A stretch of 64,000 bases of DNA, taken from positions 124,001-188,000 of the forward strand of contig JAKITV010000002.1 in NCBI GenBank assembly GCA_021647885.1, written 5' to 3'. Position numbers and translations under genes: made by a program. Below the pieces are notes generated by a model, which saw only the letters and a list, made by a program, of their open reading frames with translations, was not told the DNA's origin and did no database searches. The stretch comes from Flavobacteriaceae bacterium. Lineage in GTDB: Bacteria > Bacteroidota > Bacteroidia > Flavobacteriales > Flavobacteriaceae. Numbering within the stretch: the stretch's first letter is position 1; every line of letters begins with the position of its first letter. Positions 16,944 to 27,083 of this stretch are shown here, in pieces.

Positions 16944-19520
16944 TTAAAAATTAACTTTTACTCCTAAATTAAACGTTCTACCATTTCCAAACCAAACAAG
17001 TGCTGTTGCAGCGTTAGAAGCACTACCATCTAAAGCATCTGCAATATATTCGGAATCAAAAACATTATACATTCTTGCAGTTAAAATAGCTTCAAAATCA
17101 GAAAAATCAAAACTATGTCTTAAAAAAACATCAAATGTACCATAATCAGGTAATTTCCAAGCTTCTGGTGCACCTTCTGTAGTTCTACGAGTTGGATTGT
17201 ATCTAGCATACAAATTATCGAAGTAATTATAATCAACAATAAAATTTGTTCTTGGCATTACTTCTAAATTCATCCCAAGTGCCATTGTAGTTTGAGCAGC
17301 ATCACCAACACGAAGGTCTTTAATAAAAATGTTAACAGTGTCAATAAGGTTTTGGTCTTCATCAAAAATTTGAACATCCGTTAAATCGTTTTGCCATCTC
17401 CAATCTCCAAAAGATGCCATTCCTGTAAGTGTTAACTTATCGGTTGCTTTATATACAAAATCTAATTCTATTCCTCTATGCAAAGCATTAACTCCTAAAA
17501 TATTTGCTGATGCAAAAGTACCATCTGGTTGTTCGAAGGAAATTGATAATGATCTATCCTCCCATAGTGTACTATATAAGTTTACGTTTGCTGCAAACTT
17601 CTCCCCTCTTAATCCGTAACCAAGCTCAAAACTTGTAATTTTTTCGTTTTCTGCATTAGCATTTATGTCTACATTATTAAAATTAGGAAAAACAGTTCTG
17701 AAATTTGGTGCTTTTTCAAAATATCCAATATTAGCAAATACATTATGCTTTTCTTTAAATCGATAATTTGCTCCTCCTTTAGCACTATATCCAAAAAAGT
17801 TATAGCGGTCTGTTACTTGTAAAGGGTCACTATCTAAATAGTTAAAAAAATCTTCTCTTACATAAGATGTGTTAGAAATAGCTAAATTTGCAAAGGTATT
17901 TAAGTCTTCGTTTACATCGTACTCTACTTGTCCGAAAACTCCTAACCAGTCAACTAAGCCATTGTTATTGTAAGATATCTTATCTCCAACTTGAGCAAAA
18001 TTCATAGGATTGTTTTCATTTCCATCATCAAGAACAAATTGTCCTCCTAATAAATCGGTAACCTCTTGAAAATGGATTCCTTTATAGCTTCTCCAGTCCA
18101 ATCCGCCTAATAAAACTAAATCGTCGGTTAAATTCGTTTTTAAAGTTGAAAGCAATCCATACCAATTGTGATCATTTCTTGAAGCTCTTAAAGCTGCAGA
18201 AGAACCATTGGCTCCATTTGCAATATTTTCATCTACAATTCTGTCAAAATCTAAAGGACCATAATTACCTATTCTATAATCAGGACTATTAAATTTAAAT
18301 CTGCCATCACCTTCAAAACCAGCACCAGCATCTAAATCACTACCTAGAGTTCCACCACCACCACCAGATCCCCAAGAGGCATAAAGTGCTGTGGAAAGAC
18401 TTGTTCTTTCACTAATTGTCCAGTAATGATTTAAAGACAATTGTGGTTTGTTGTAAAAGTTGTCTTCAATATTTGTGACTTGACCATTTTTATAACCCCA
18501 ATCTGGGTTGTATTTAATTCCTCTTTCACTCTCTCTATATGCAGAAATTAAGCTTCTATTTTGTCTTTGTCCATGTCGTTGTTTTGCTCCAAAAGCTGTA
18601 AAAGACAATTTATGACTATCATTAATTCTATTAGATATATTTAGAAAATAAGAAACTGAAGTAAATTCCGTTCCATCTACATAACCATCACCATCTGTCT
18701 TATCTGCAGAAACTGTAACAGCAAATCCATTTTCCATTAAACCTGTAGAATACATTAATCCAAACTTTCTACGACCATCATTTCCCACATCTGCAAAAAC
18801 GTTTCCACCAGCTTCTACATCTGTAGTTTTTGTAATAATATTAATTGTACCACCAATAGAAGGTACTGCTAATTTTGAAGCTCCCAAACCTCTTTGTACT
18901 TGCATCTGGCTTGTTACACCGCCTAAACCAGCCCAGTTAGACCAATATACACGACCGTTTTCCATATCGTTTATTGGGATACCATTAATTAATACGGCAA
19001 CATTTACTGAAGAAAAACCTCTAACATTAATTCTACCATCTCCAAAACCACCTCCTGCTCTTGTTGCAAAAATACCTGGAGTAGATTTTAAAATTTCAGG
19101 AAATTCTTGAGCCCCTAATTTTAATTCTATATCAGCTGCTTTAACTGTAGATACCGCAACTGGGGTTTTTCTATCGACCGCTACAGAGGCAATGATGTGA
19201 ATTTCGTCTAATCCAAAAGAACTTGGCTCTAGAGCAATAGTTCCAAGATCGATATCACCTGTAATAGAAATCTCTTTATCTAAAAACCCTACATAAGTAA
19301 TTACAATAACTGCATTGCTTGAGCGTGTCTTTAAAGTGAAGTTTCCATCAAAATCGGCAGAAACTCCATTTGTAGTTCCTTTTTCGATTATGTTTACTCC
19401 TGGAAGAGGAGTTGAAGTTTCGGAATCTATAATAGTTCCTGTAACTGTACTTTGTGCTATGGCGGCAGTAGAAAATACCATCGCGATAGCCATTAATAAA
19501 AATTGAGTAATTTTTTTCAT
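16944..19520 (-). CDS. TonB-dependent receptor
   Basis: The complete 858-residue receptor has a signal peptide (MKKITQFLLMAIAMVFSTAAIAQ). A CarboxypepD_reg-like domain occupies about 25-105 (GTIIDSETSTPLPGVNIIEKGTT). The plug domain is at about 120-235 (FPEILKSTPGIFATR, INVRGFSSVNVAVLINGIPIND, GLGASKLAVPSIGGTINIITK), then the barrel ends with FNLGVKVNF. It imports an unknown substrate with TonB/ExbBD energy. It forms a pair with the downstream anchor-J lipoprotein. No SusD homologue is present, so it is not a classical polysaccharide locus. Confidence 0.95.
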   Translation of the reverse strand: MKKITQFLLMAIAMVFSTAAIAQSTVTGTIIDSETSTPLPGVNIIEKGTTNGVSADFDGNFTLKTRSSNAVIVITYVGFLDKEISITGDIDLGTIALEPSSFGLDEIHIIASVAVDRKTPVAVSTVKAADIELKLGAQEFPEILKSTPGIFATRAGGGFGDGRINVRGFSSVNVAVLINGIPINDMENGRVYWSNWAGLGGVTSQMQVQRGLGASKLAVPSIGGTINIITKTTDVEAGGNVFADVGNDGRRKFGLMYSTGLMENGFAVTVSADKTDGDGYVDGTEFTSVSYFLNISNRINDSHKLSFTAFGAKQRHGQRQNRSLISAYRESERGIKYNPDWGYKNGQVTNIEDNFYNKPQLSLNHYWTISERTSLSTALYASWGSGGGGGTLGSDLDAGAGFEGDGRFKFNSPDYRIGNYGPLDFDRIVDENIANGANGSSAALRASRNDHNWYGLLSTLKTNLTDDLVLLGGLDWRSYKGIHFQEVTDLLGGQFVLDDGNENNPMNFAQVGDKISYNNNGLVDWLGVFGQVEYDVNEDLNTFANLAISNTSYVREDFFNYLDSDPLQVTDRYNFFGYSAKGGANYRFKEKHNVFANIGYFEKAPNFRTVFPNFNNVDINANAENEKITSFELGYGLRGEKFAANVNLYSTLWEDRSLSISFEQPDGTFASANILGVNALHRGIELDFVYKATDKLTLTGMASFGDWRWQNDLTDVQIFDEDQNLIDTVNIFIKDLRVGDAAQTTMALGMNLEVMPRTNFIVDYNYFDNLYARYNPTRRTTEGAPEAWKLPDYGTFDVFLRHSFDFSDFEAILTARMYNVFDSEYIADALDGSASNAATALVWFGNGRTFNLGVKVNF

Positions 19521-19551
19521 ATTAAAAATTAAGATTGGTTTGTTTTTATGG

Positions 19552-19559
19552 CAAAATTA
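19552..19559 (-). promoter_or_regulatory. candidate -7 element for the TonB receptor operon
   Basis: Minus-strand TAATTTTG matches TAnnTTTG exactly and lies 32 nt before the ATG at 19520. No -33 TTG occurs at the usual spacing. Confidence 0.4.
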
Positions 19560-19675
19560 TGTAAAATTAATTACATACTATTAACTAAACGTTAACAAAT
19601 TTTACCAAGGTTGAAGATACTAATATTTTGCAAAACTAAAACGTTTTCGCTATTAAAATTATTATCAGAGTTTTT

Positions 19676-21316
19676 TTATATGCTTTTTTTATAGTGATCA
19701 ATTAAGGTTGTCGTTGAAGAATCGTGATTCTCAATTGAAGAAGTATTAAGCTCTTTTAAAATCTCTCCAGCAAGCTGCTTCCCTAGCTCTACACCAAACT
19801 GGTCGTAGCTAAATATATTCCAAATAACACCTTGTACAAAGATTTTATGTTCGTACATCGCAATGAGTTTGCCTAAACTTTTAGGTGTTAGTTTTTTAAT
19901 AAAAATGGTGTTTGTGGGTTTGTTGCCTTCAAAAACCTTAAACGGAATTTGATTGTTGTTTTCTTCGTCTATATTTAAATCTTTCATTTCAAAAACAACT
20001 TCTTCTTTTGTTTTTCCGTTTAATAATGCTTCTGTTTGTGCAAAAAAGTTAGACATTAATTTATCCTGATGGTCTTTATTACCATGTAATGCTTTTGCAA
20101 ATCCAATAAAATCTGCTGGGATTAATTTTGTGCCTTGATGTATTAACTGAAAAAAAGCGTGTTGCGAATTTGTGCCAGGCTCTCCCCAAATAATAGTTCC
20201 TGTTTGGTAATCCACAACTTCTCCATTTCTATCAACACTTTTCCCATTGCTTTCCATAATGGCTTGCTGTAAATAGGTTGCAAACTGGTTTAAATATTGT
20301 GAATATGGAATTATGGCTTCACTTTCAGCCTTAAAAAAATTATTATACCAAATACTGATAAAAGCTAATATAACTGGAATATTGTTTTCAAATGTTTCAC
20401 TTTTAAAATGTGTATCCATTTTATTTGCACCTTCTAGCAAACTTTCAAAGTTATTATAGCCAATTGATAAACTTATACTTAAACCAACAGCACTCCATAA
20501 TGAAAACCGTCCGCCAACCCAATTCCACATTGGGAAAATGTTTTCTTGTTCAATACCAAAAGCCTTTACTTTTTCAATATTAGTTGATACTGCAACAAAA
20601 TGTTTTGCTATATCTTGTTTTGATGAGGATTTTAAAAACCATTCTTTAATTATATTTGCGTTTGAAAGGGTTTCTTGTGTTGTAAATGTTTTTGAAACAA
20701 TTACAAATAGTGTGGTTTCTGGGTTTAGTTTTTTTAGAATTTCATTTACATGATCACCATCAATATTGCTTACAAAATGTGTTGTTAAATGGTTTTTATA
20801 AAACTGAAGCGCATCTACAACCATTGCTGGTCCAAGATCTGAACCTCCAATACCAATATTTACTATATCTGTGAATGGTTTTGCTGTAAATCCTTTTTTT
20901 GTTCCATTTACAACTTCATTAGTGAAGATTTTTATCTTATCCTTTACCTTATATATTTCTGGGATTATATTTTCTCCATCTACAAAGACCTCATCAGTTT
21001 CTTTGGCTCGTAATGCTGTATGTAAAACAGCTCTGTTTTCGGTTTTATTTATTTTATCTCCAGAAAAATATTTAGAAATCGCATCTTTCAAGTCAACTTC
21101 TTCGGCTAATTCTAAAAATAAATCTATGGTTTTTTGAGTAATTCTGTTTTTGGAATAGTCAACATAAAAATCTTCCCATTTAATGGTGAAACGTTCTGCT
21201 CTTTGTGCATCATTAATAAACCAATCTTTTATTTGAACATCTTTAGTAGTGTTAAAGTGTTCTTCCAATTTACTCCAAGCCTTTGTTTGTGTTGGATTAA
21301 TACTTTTAAGCGACAT
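19676..21316 (-). CDS. pgi: glucose-6-phosphate isomerase
   Basis: The 546-residue enzyme interconverts glucose-6-phosphate and fructose-6-phosphate. Family signatures are intact: [13 protein letters not shown] (about 151-163), SKTFTTQET, the PGI signature [14 protein letters not shown], and [12 protein letters not shown]. Length is normal for the bacterial/eukaryotic type. It starts two bases after the M23 peptidase stop and is the last gene of a four-gene minus-strand operon beginning with the DUF3108 gene. The mix of functions in that operon looks historical rather than one pathway. Confidence 0.97.
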   Translation of the reverse strand: MSLKSINPTQTKAWSKLEEHFNTTKDVQIKDWFINDAQRAERFTIKWEDFYVDYSKNRITQKTIDLFLELAEEVDLKDAISKYFSGDKINKTENRAVLHTALRAKETDEVFVDGENIIPEIYKVKDKIKIFTNEVVNGTKKGFTAKPFTDIVNIGIGGSDLGPAMVVDALQFYKNHLTTHFVSNIDGDHVNEILKKLNPETTLFVIVSKTFTTQETLSNANIIKEWFLKSSSKQDIAKHFVAVSTNIEKVKAFGIEQENIFPMWNWVGGRFSLWSAVGLSISLSIGYNNFESLLEGANKMDTHFKSETFENNIPVILAFISIWYNNFFKAESEAIIPYSQYLNQFATYLQQAIMESNGKSVDRNGEVVDYQTGTIIWGEPGTNSQHAFFQLIHQGTKLIPADFIGFAKALHGNKDHQDKLMSNFFAQTEALLNGKTKEEVVFEMKDLNIDEENNNQIPFKVFEGNKPTNTIFIKKLTPKSLGKLIAMYEHKIFVQGVIWNIFSYDQFGVELGKQLAGEILKELNTSSIENHDSSTTTLIDHYKKSI

Positions 21317-21318
21317 TT

Positions 21319-22617
21319 TTATTTTAATTGTGTTACAAGGGTTTCCAGTTCTTCATCTAAATGGTCTTCCTTTAAAAATTCTACTTCATCTATCTGAATT
21401 TTTAAGGATTTTATAAATTCTAAATATCTTAGCTTGAGTTCCTCTGAAATAGGTTCGGCTTCAGGAAGTTTTTGCCTAAACGGATCTACTTGTCTTCCAT
21501 TTTTCCAGAAACGATAACAAACGTGTGGTCCTCCTGTATTTCCAGTCATACCAACCCAACCAATTACATCACCTTGTTTTACAAAATCGCCAACTCTTAC
21601 ATTTCGGTTTTTCATATGAAGATACTGTGTAGAATAGGTAGAATTGTGTCTAATTTTTACATATTTACCATTGCCTCCTTTACGAGTGGACTCAACAACT
21701 GTTCCATTAGCTGTAGCTAAAATTGGTGTTCCAACCCTTGCGGCAAAATCGGTACCTTTATGTGGCCTTACTCTATTGCCATAATAAGCAATCCGTCGTC
21801 GCAAATTATATCGAGATGAAACGCGACTAAATTGTACTGGGGCTTTTAAAAATGCACGACGTAGGTTTTTTGCCTCTTCGTTAAAATAATCACTCATTCC
21901 TTTTACACTATCAGTTACAAAATCGAACGCATAAAAAGGTTCTTTTTTATGTTCAAAATACGCTGCTTTAATATGATGTATTCCTGCGTAAATAGTGTCA
22001 TCTATATACTTATCGGTATAAATTACTTTAAAACGATCTCCTTCTTGGAGTCTGTTGAAATCAATGGTCCATGCATATATTTCGTCTGCCATTTTATAGG
22101 CTAAAACAACACTCAATCCTTGATTGTCCAGTACTTCTGAAATGTTAGAATTATGAGGTATTACTCCTGATGCTTCTTTTTCAACATACTTAATTGGCTT
22201 CCTTTTAATATATGCTTGCGTAATAGAATCTTGAAAATCTATAACAACATATTCTTCCCGATTTGGTTGATAGATAAAACATTGTGGTAATTGTAGTGAG
22301 TCTTTAGAAAAAAGTAAAGTATATGGTTTACCTACTTGAAGTTTCCTGATATCGAAAGTGTCTTTAGCTTTTTCGGCAATATGAAAAATTTTTGGATACC
22401 CAATTTTGTTACGCTCTAAAATTTCGCCAAAACTATCTCCTTTTCTTATTGTATCTCTCACTACAATATAATCGTTGAGTTTAAATCCAAATTCAAACTT
22501 TTCGACCTCTTCTATTTGAGCTAAATCTTTTTCTTGAATAGTATTTTCCTTTACATCATTTTTACATGATGTTATAAAAATCAACATTAATAAGACTAAT
22601 ATTAGCTTTGATTGCAT
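21319..22617 (-). CDS. M23-family peptidoglycan DD-metallopeptidase, lipoprotein
   Basis: The C-terminal half carries the LytM/M23 fold with zinc ligands HKGTDFAA (H-x3-D) and [18 protein letters not shown] and [22 protein letters not shown] complete the domain. The N-terminal half ([14 protein letters not shown]) resembles the LysM/opacity-associated region seen in cell-wall endopeptidases. I start at ATG 22617, giving a lipoprotein signal [18 protein letters not shown] (432 aa). ATG 22647 is an alternative overlapping the end of the dioxygenase gene. The track start at 22797 lies within that gene and is unlikely. The role is probably cell-wall cross-link hydrolysis in the periplasm. Confidence 0.9.
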   Translation of the reverse strand: MQSKLILVLLMLIFITSCKNDVKENTIQEKDLAQIEEVEKFEFGFKLNDYIVVRDTIRKGDSFGEILERNKIGYPKIFHIAEKAKDTFDIRKLQVGKPYTLLFSKDSLQLPQCFIYQPNREEYVVIDFQDSITQAYIKRKPIKYVEKEASGVIPHNSNISEVLDNQGLSVVLAYKMADEIYAWTIDFNRLQEGDRFKVIYTDKYIDDTIYAGIHHIKAAYFEHKKEPFYAFDFVTDSVKGMSDYFNEEAKNLRRAFLKAPVQFSRVSSRYNLRRRIAYYGNRVRPHKGTDFAARVGTPILATANGTVVESTRKGGNGKYVKIRHNSTYSTQYLHMKNRNVRVGDFVKQGDVIGWVGMTGNTGGPHVCYRFWKNGRQVDPFRQKLPEAEPISEELKLRYLEFIKSLKIQIDEVEFLKEDHLDEELETLVTQLK

Positions 22618-22639
22618 TCTATATTTTTGATTGATACTT

Positions 22640-23572
22640 TTAAACATTCTTTCCCCAATTATCCAGTTCTTCTGTGCTCCAAAGTTCAGGAAAAAATATT
22701 CTCCTCTGGTATTTTGGATGCATATATTTTTTCCAGTCACTACCTCCAGTTGCTTCTCCATCGCTGTTTTCGCTTTCAATATAATGTTTTGCAGCATTAT
22801 AATGTGCCATAACCCAAGATATATTAACTGTATAATCGTAGTGACGCATCGCTTTTACTAAGTTCTTATCTTCTTGGTTTGCTTTTGGTAATTCTTTAAA
22901 ACGTGACCATAAATTTTTAGTATTATACACTTTCATAAAAGTTATAAACTCTTCTTTATAACGTTTTTCAAAATTAACAAGCAATGTAGATTTTTCTCCA
23001 GTTTTATAATCTTTGCCTGCCGCTTGCCAATATAGATGCTCTAAAGCATGCTCAAAAGGTGTATTTCTATCTATAGTTTTTCTAAATCTAAAATCTATAA
23101 GATTAATAAGCTCGGTTGAGGCAAATTCTATTAAACGATATTGTGCACTTTGAAATCCGCTGGCTGGAGTAAGTGTTTGCCTAAACTTCATATATTGCTC
23201 AACTTCCATGCCTTCTCTCATTATGTTGAATGATGTTGAAAGCATATCGAAATAACGACTAATACGCATGAGTTTGGTTTCAAAAAAAACAGCATCTAAA
23301 TCTTCTTTTTCTGCAACTTGCTGAATTTCCCAAAGAATCATTTTAAAAATAAGTTCATTGATTTGATGATACCCAATAAACACCATTTCGTCTGGCAATG
23401 TAGTGCGCTGTATTTGAAGGCTTAATAAAGCATCTGTTTTAATATAATCCCAATAGTTTATGGTTTTACTATATAATAATCCTTCTAAATGTGTTTCAGT
23501 ATCTTGATTTATATTTTCGTATTTCTTTTGGAGTTCGCTTAATATAAAATCAAAATTTGGTTGGTCTGACAT
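22640..23572 (-). CDS. kynA: tryptophan 2,3-dioxygenase
   Basis: The 310-residue heme enzyme opens the indole ring of L-tryptophan to N-formylkynurenine, the first kynurenine-pathway step. Recognised segments are MVFIGYHQINELIFKMILWE, containing the active-site His, and the distal helix AHYNAAKHYI with the heme-ligand His, followed by a variant GEATGGS of the usual GTGGS loop. Other kynurenine genes are not in the window. It lies 2 nt after the DUF3108 stop and overlaps or abuts the M23 gene, so it is internal to an operon. Confidence 0.93.
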   Translation of the reverse strand: MSDQPNFDFILSELQKKYENINQDTETHLEGLLYSKTINYWDYIKTDALLSLQIQRTTLPDEMVFIGYHQINELIFKMILWEIQQVAEKEDLDAVFFETKLMRISRYFDMLSTSFNIMREGMEVEQYMKFRQTLTPASGFQSAQYRLIEFASTELINLIDFRFRKTIDRNTPFEHALEHLYWQAAGKDYKTGEKSTLLVNFEKRYKEEFITFMKVYNTKNLWSRFKELPKANQEDKNLVKAMRHYDYTVNISWVMAHYNAAKHYIESENSDGEATGGSDWKKYMHPKYQRRIFFPELWSTEELDNWGKNV

Positions 23573-23574
23573 AA

Positions 23575-24354
23575 TTATTCAACTACTATTTTAAATGAAT
23601 GCTTTAATCCTTTAAAGGCTTCTAAATCGGCTCTTAATGAGCCTATGGCTAAATCGGCTTTAATGCGTAAAGGTATGCGGTTTTTGTCGTTAGACACCCA
23701 AAGTGTTAAACCTTCTTCTTCTTTAAAAACACGACCTGCCATAACATGTGGTATAAACTTTAAAGTTTTTACTTTTCCAAATTTAGTCCTTATTACTTCT
23801 TCCCCAATATATTTAAGCTTGAACCTGTAATTTTCTTTATCAAAAAACATCTGGGTTGTAAATTCATCTCCTTTTTTTAAATTACTAGCATCTATTTGAT
23901 TTCTTAAATAATAGTAAGCTGAAACAAGGTCTTGAACATTAGGTTTTGTTTCAATGATAAATTTTTTATTATGCTTTTTATCATGAATATGTGCTTTTTG
24001 GTTGACTTGATCAAAAACTATTTCTAAATTTTTGGTATATCCGCCTTCATCAATATTTCTAATAAACTTATAAGGCAAACCTGTTTGCTTATCAAAATAG
24101 CTTTCGTATCTGTCTTTTACTTTAAAAAACCATTTAATTGCTCCAGTAGTCCAGCCTTTGCCAACAACGTGATATACGGGTTTTTCGTTAATAACACTCT
24201 CTTTAATTTTAAGGGTTGCATTTCCTGCTTTCATCCAGCCACTATAGCTCATTTTAAATTTAAGCCATTCTCCTGTTTCAAAAGCAGATTCCGATTGGGA
24301 AAAAGAACCTTGAGCTATTAAAAACGCTATTGCAAAAAGTTGAAATTTTTTCAT
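23575..24354 (-). CDS. DUF3108 domain protein, exported
   Basis: The 259-residue protein has a signal peptide ending at GSFSQ. It then follows the DUF3108 pattern (FETGEWLKFKMSYSGWMKAGNATLKI, DRYESYFDKQTGLPYKFIRNIDEGGY, and the terminal LTLWVSNDKNRIPLRIKADLAIGSLRADLEAF). Members are periplasmic beta-rich proteins without defined activity. It heads the operon with kynA, the M23 peptidase and pgi. The link with the peptidase may be in envelope maintenance, which is inference. Confidence 0.9.
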   Translation of the reverse strand: MKKFQLFAIAFLIAQGSFSQSESAFETGEWLKFKMSYSGWMKAGNATLKIKESVINEKPVYHVVGKGWTTGAIKWFFKVKDRYESYFDKQTGLPYKFIRNIDEGGYTKNLEIVFDQVNQKAHIHDKKHNKKFIIETKPNVQDLVSAYYYLRNQIDASNLKKGDEFTTQMFFDKENYRFKLKYIGEEVIRTKFGKVKTLKFIPHVMAGRVFKEEEGLTLWVSNDKNRIPLRIKADLAIGSLRADLEAFKGLKHSFKIVVE

Positions 24355-24427
24355 ATTGTAGGTTAATGTAATGTAACTTAATTGATGAATTATTATTTTA
24401 TTATTGATTAAATTACAATTACTATTC

Positions 24428-24454
24428 CAAAAATAAAAAAATTCCTAAAACCAA
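24428..24454 (-). promoter_or_regulatory. candidate promoter of the DUF3108-kynA-M23-pgi operon
   Basis: On the minus strand TTG (24454-24452) and TATTTTTG (24435-24428) are separated by 16 nt, near the TTG/TAnnTTTG arrangement. The leader to ATG 24354 would be about 70 nt. Confidence 0.4.
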
Positions 24455-24505
24455 CTACTATTATGTAAATCTCTTAACAGTAATTTACCAATTTTATAAA
24501 ACCTG

Positions 24506-24535
24506 AAAACTCTATCAAAATTATGGTAGAGTTTT
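24506..24535 (-). terminator. intrinsic terminator after hppD
   Basis: AAAACTCTA and its complement TAGAGTTTT flank a 12-nt loop whose ends can add one G-U and one C-G pair. It lies 26 nt beyond the hppD stop and ends the hmgA-hppD transcript. Confidence 0.7.
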
Positions 24536-24560
24536 TAGCTTCATTTATATTAAATCTTTG

Positions 24561-25718
24561 TTACAGTGTGCCTCTTCTTGCTTGTTCAGCTTCTATTGAT
24601 TCAAACAAAGCCTGGAAGTTTCCTTTCCCGAAAGATTGCGCTCCTTTGCGTTGAATTATTTCAAAAAATAAAGTTGGCCGATCGGTTAATGGCTTAGTGA
24701 ATATTTGAAGCAAATAGCCTTCATCATCTCTATCTACCATTATTCCATGTTTTTTCAATAATTCCATGTCTTCGGCAATTTCTCCAACTCTTTCTCCAAC
24801 TGTATCGTAATACGTTCCCGGAACATAAAGAAATTCTACTCCGCGCTTTTTCATTTCAGAAACAGTAAAAACAATATCATCGGTTGCCACTGCAATATGT
24901 TGGCAACCTGCACCTTCATAAAAATCTATATATTCTTCAATCTGGGATTTCTTTTTACCTTTCGCAGGTTCATTAATTGGGAATTTTATTCTCCCATTTC
25001 CATTAGTCATTACTTTGCTCATCAACGCAGTATATTCTGTAGAAATATCTTTATCATCAAAAGAAATTAGTTGCGCAAATCCCATTACTTCACGGTAAAA
25101 TTTACCCCAAATATCCATTTGGCCCCAATCAACATTACCAACCATATGATCAATATATTTTAAACCGCATGATGTTGGGTTATAGTGAGATTCCCATTTT
25201 TCGAATTTTGGCATAAAAGCACCTTTGTAATTTTTGCGTTCTACAAAAACATGAACGGTATCTCCGTACGTATGAATTCCTGAACGAACTACTTCGCCAT
25301 CATTATCTTTTTCGACTCTAGGCTCAAAGTAAGATTTGGCCCCTCTTTTAGTTGTTTCTTCCCAAGCTTTAGCAGCATCTTCTACCCATAGTGCAATTAC
25401 TTTTACACCGTCGCCATGTTTGGTGATGTGATCAAAAATTTCAGTGCTTTCCGATCCAGGCATAGGTGTCGTAAATACTAATTTGATTTTATCCTGAACG
25501 ACAACATATGATGTTCTGTCTTTTATTCCTGTTTCTAATCCAGAATAGGCTAAAGATTGAAACCCCAATGCTGTTTTATAAAAATGTGCTGCTTGTTTTG
25601 CATTGCCCACGTAATACTCAACGTAATCTGTTCCTAATATTGGTAAAAAATCATCCGCTTCAGGAAATATTTTTTCTAACCCGTAATTAAAATTTTCTAT
25701 GTTTTTTAAATCTGACAT
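24561..25718 (-). CDS. hppD: 4-hydroxyphenylpyruvate dioxygenase
   Basis: The 385-residue Fe(II) enzyme converts 4-hydroxyphenylpyruvate to homogentisate in tyrosine catabolism. Two vicinal-oxygen-chelate domains are evident, and the iron ligands of the C-terminal domain are visible in YIDHMVGNV (His), QHIAVATDDI (His) and LFFEIIQRKG (Glu). The C-terminal QSFGKGNFQALFESIE is the family's active-site-closing helix. It lies 19 nt downstream of hmgA and is co-transcribed with it. Confidence 0.96.
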   Translation of the reverse strand: MSDLKNIENFNYGLEKIFPEADDFLPILGTDYVEYYVGNAKQAAHFYKTALGFQSLAYSGLETGIKDRTSYVVVQDKIKLVFTTPMPGSESTEIFDHITKHGDGVKVIALWVEDAAKAWEETTKRGAKSYFEPRVEKDNDGEVVRSGIHTYGDTVHVFVERKNYKGAFMPKFEKWESHYNPTSCGLKYIDHMVGNVDWGQMDIWGKFYREVMGFAQLISFDDKDISTEYTALMSKVMTNGNGRIKFPINEPAKGKKKSQIEEYIDFYEGAGCQHIAVATDDIVFTVSEMKKRGVEFLYVPGTYYDTVGERVGEIAEDMELLKKHGIMVDRDDEGYLLQIFTKPLTDRPTLFFEIIQRKGAQSFGKGNFQALFESIEAEQARRGTL

Positions 25719-25737
25719 TTCAATGTGTTTTTAATAA

Positions 25738-26895
25738 TTAATGGTTCCACGACTTATAATAGTCATCTACTTGTAAATTCATTGCCTCTTCTGTGATCAT
25801 CACAGGATTAAAAGGATCTATCATAACAGCTAACTCTTCTGTTTTTTCTTTACCAATACTTCTTTCTATTGCTCCAGGGTGTGGTCCATGTGGAATCCCT
25901 CCTGGATGTAAGGTTATTTGTCCCTTTTCAATATTATTCCTGCTCATGAAATCACCATCTACATAATAGAGTAATTCTTCGGAATCTATATTGCTATGAT
26001 GGTAAGGTGCTGGAATTGCTTCTGGATGATAATCGTACAGCCTTGGCACAAATGAACAAACCACAAAGCCTGCCGCTTCCCAATGTTGGTGAATTGGAGG
26101 CGGCAAATGCACTCTACCTGTAATTGGTTCAAAATCGTGAATTGAAAACGCATAGGGATAATTAAACCCATCCCAGCCCACTACATCAAATGGATGGTTT
26201 TTGTGCGTATATTCCCAAAGAACATCTTGTTTTTTAGACAATATTTTAAACTGTCCTTTTTCATCATGAGTTACTAAATCTTTAGGTAGCCTGAAGTCTC
26301 TTTCACAAAAAGGAGAATGCTCTAAAAACTGTCCATAGTTATTTCTATATCGATTAGGAGTTGTTATTGCACTTGCTGATTCTATAAATAAAATTCGGTT
26401 ATCTTGAGTATCAAAATCTATTTGATACGTCGTCCCTTTCGGGATAATAAGATAATCTCCATATTTAAAATCTAAATTTCCATACATGGTTCTTAGCTTA
26501 CCAGAACCAATATGAATAAATAACATTTCATCAGAATCTCCATTTCTATAGAAATAGTCTTTAGAGAATGATTTTGGTGCTGCTAAACCAATTTTCATAT
26601 CATTATTTACAAAAAGGACTTTTCTGCTTTCTAAATAATCTTCTTCTGGTTGTAACGAAAAGCCTTTAAAGCTTAACGCTTTCATGTTTTTATCTATCGC
26701 AATTTTTGGCGTTAAGTCTTTCACTTTCTTGATCTCGCTAACTACTGTTGGCGGATATAGGTGATAAATCAAAGATGACATTCCTGCAAAACCAGCTGTT
26801 CCAAAAAGTTCCTCTTGGTAAAGGCTTCCATCTTCTTTTTTAAATGTGGTGTGTCTTTTGTGTGGGATTTTACCCAATGTATGATAACGTGGCAT
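25738..26895 (-). CDS. hmgA: homogentisate 1,2-dioxygenase
   Basis: The 385-residue cupin-fold enzyme opens the homogentisate ring to maleylacetoacetate. The C-terminal half carries the metal-ligand region (PYHHSNIDSEELLYYVDGDF, LHPGGIPHGPHPGA). The sequence is shorter than the 430-450 residues of proteobacterial/eukaryotic enzymes but matches the Bacteroidetes form, beginning MPRYHTLGKIPHKRHT. With hppD it covers two successive steps of tyrosine breakdown. Maleylacetoacetate isomerase and fumarylacetoacetase are not within the window. Confidence 0.94.
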   Translation of the reverse strand: MPRYHTLGKIPHKRHTTFKKEDGSLYQEELFGTAGFAGMSSLIYHLYPPTVVSEIKKVKDLTPKIAIDKNMKALSFKGFSLQPEEDYLESRKVLFVNNDMKIGLAAPKSFSKDYFYRNGDSDEMLFIHIGSGKLRTMYGNLDFKYGDYLIIPKGTTYQIDFDTQDNRILFIESASAITTPNRYRNNYGQFLEHSPFCERDFRLPKDLVTHDEKGQFKILSKKQDVLWEYTHKNHPFDVVGWDGFNYPYAFSIHDFEPITGRVHLPPPIHQHWEAAGFVVCSFVPRLYDYHPEAIPAPYHHSNIDSEELLYYVDGDFMSRNNIEKGQITLHPGGIPHGPHPGAIERSIGKEKTEELAVMIDPFNPVMITEEAMNLQVDDYYKSWNH

Positions 26896-26950
26896 TTTTT
26901 TAAGTTAAAAGTTAATATTAAAGATAATGTTCTTTAATTAAATTAAAGGG

Positions 26951-26970
26951 ATTCCTGCCTTCGCAGAAAT
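26951..26970. repeat. dispersed palindromic repeat, copy R4
   Basis: ATTCCTGC, loop CTTC, GCAGAAAT form a hairpin with one mismatch. It lies between the patatin-barrel gene and hmgA. It belongs to the ATTCCTGCGAA-type repeat set seen elsewhere in the window. Confidence 0.6.
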
Positions 26971-27083
26971 AAAAACACCTACTTATTCCGGGTTTCTCTT
27001 GATAAGGAAATGGAGCAGCAATAATAAATTTGGCCAAAATAGCTTCATGTTGTGCAAATATCGTAAAAAAATATGAGTTGTTT

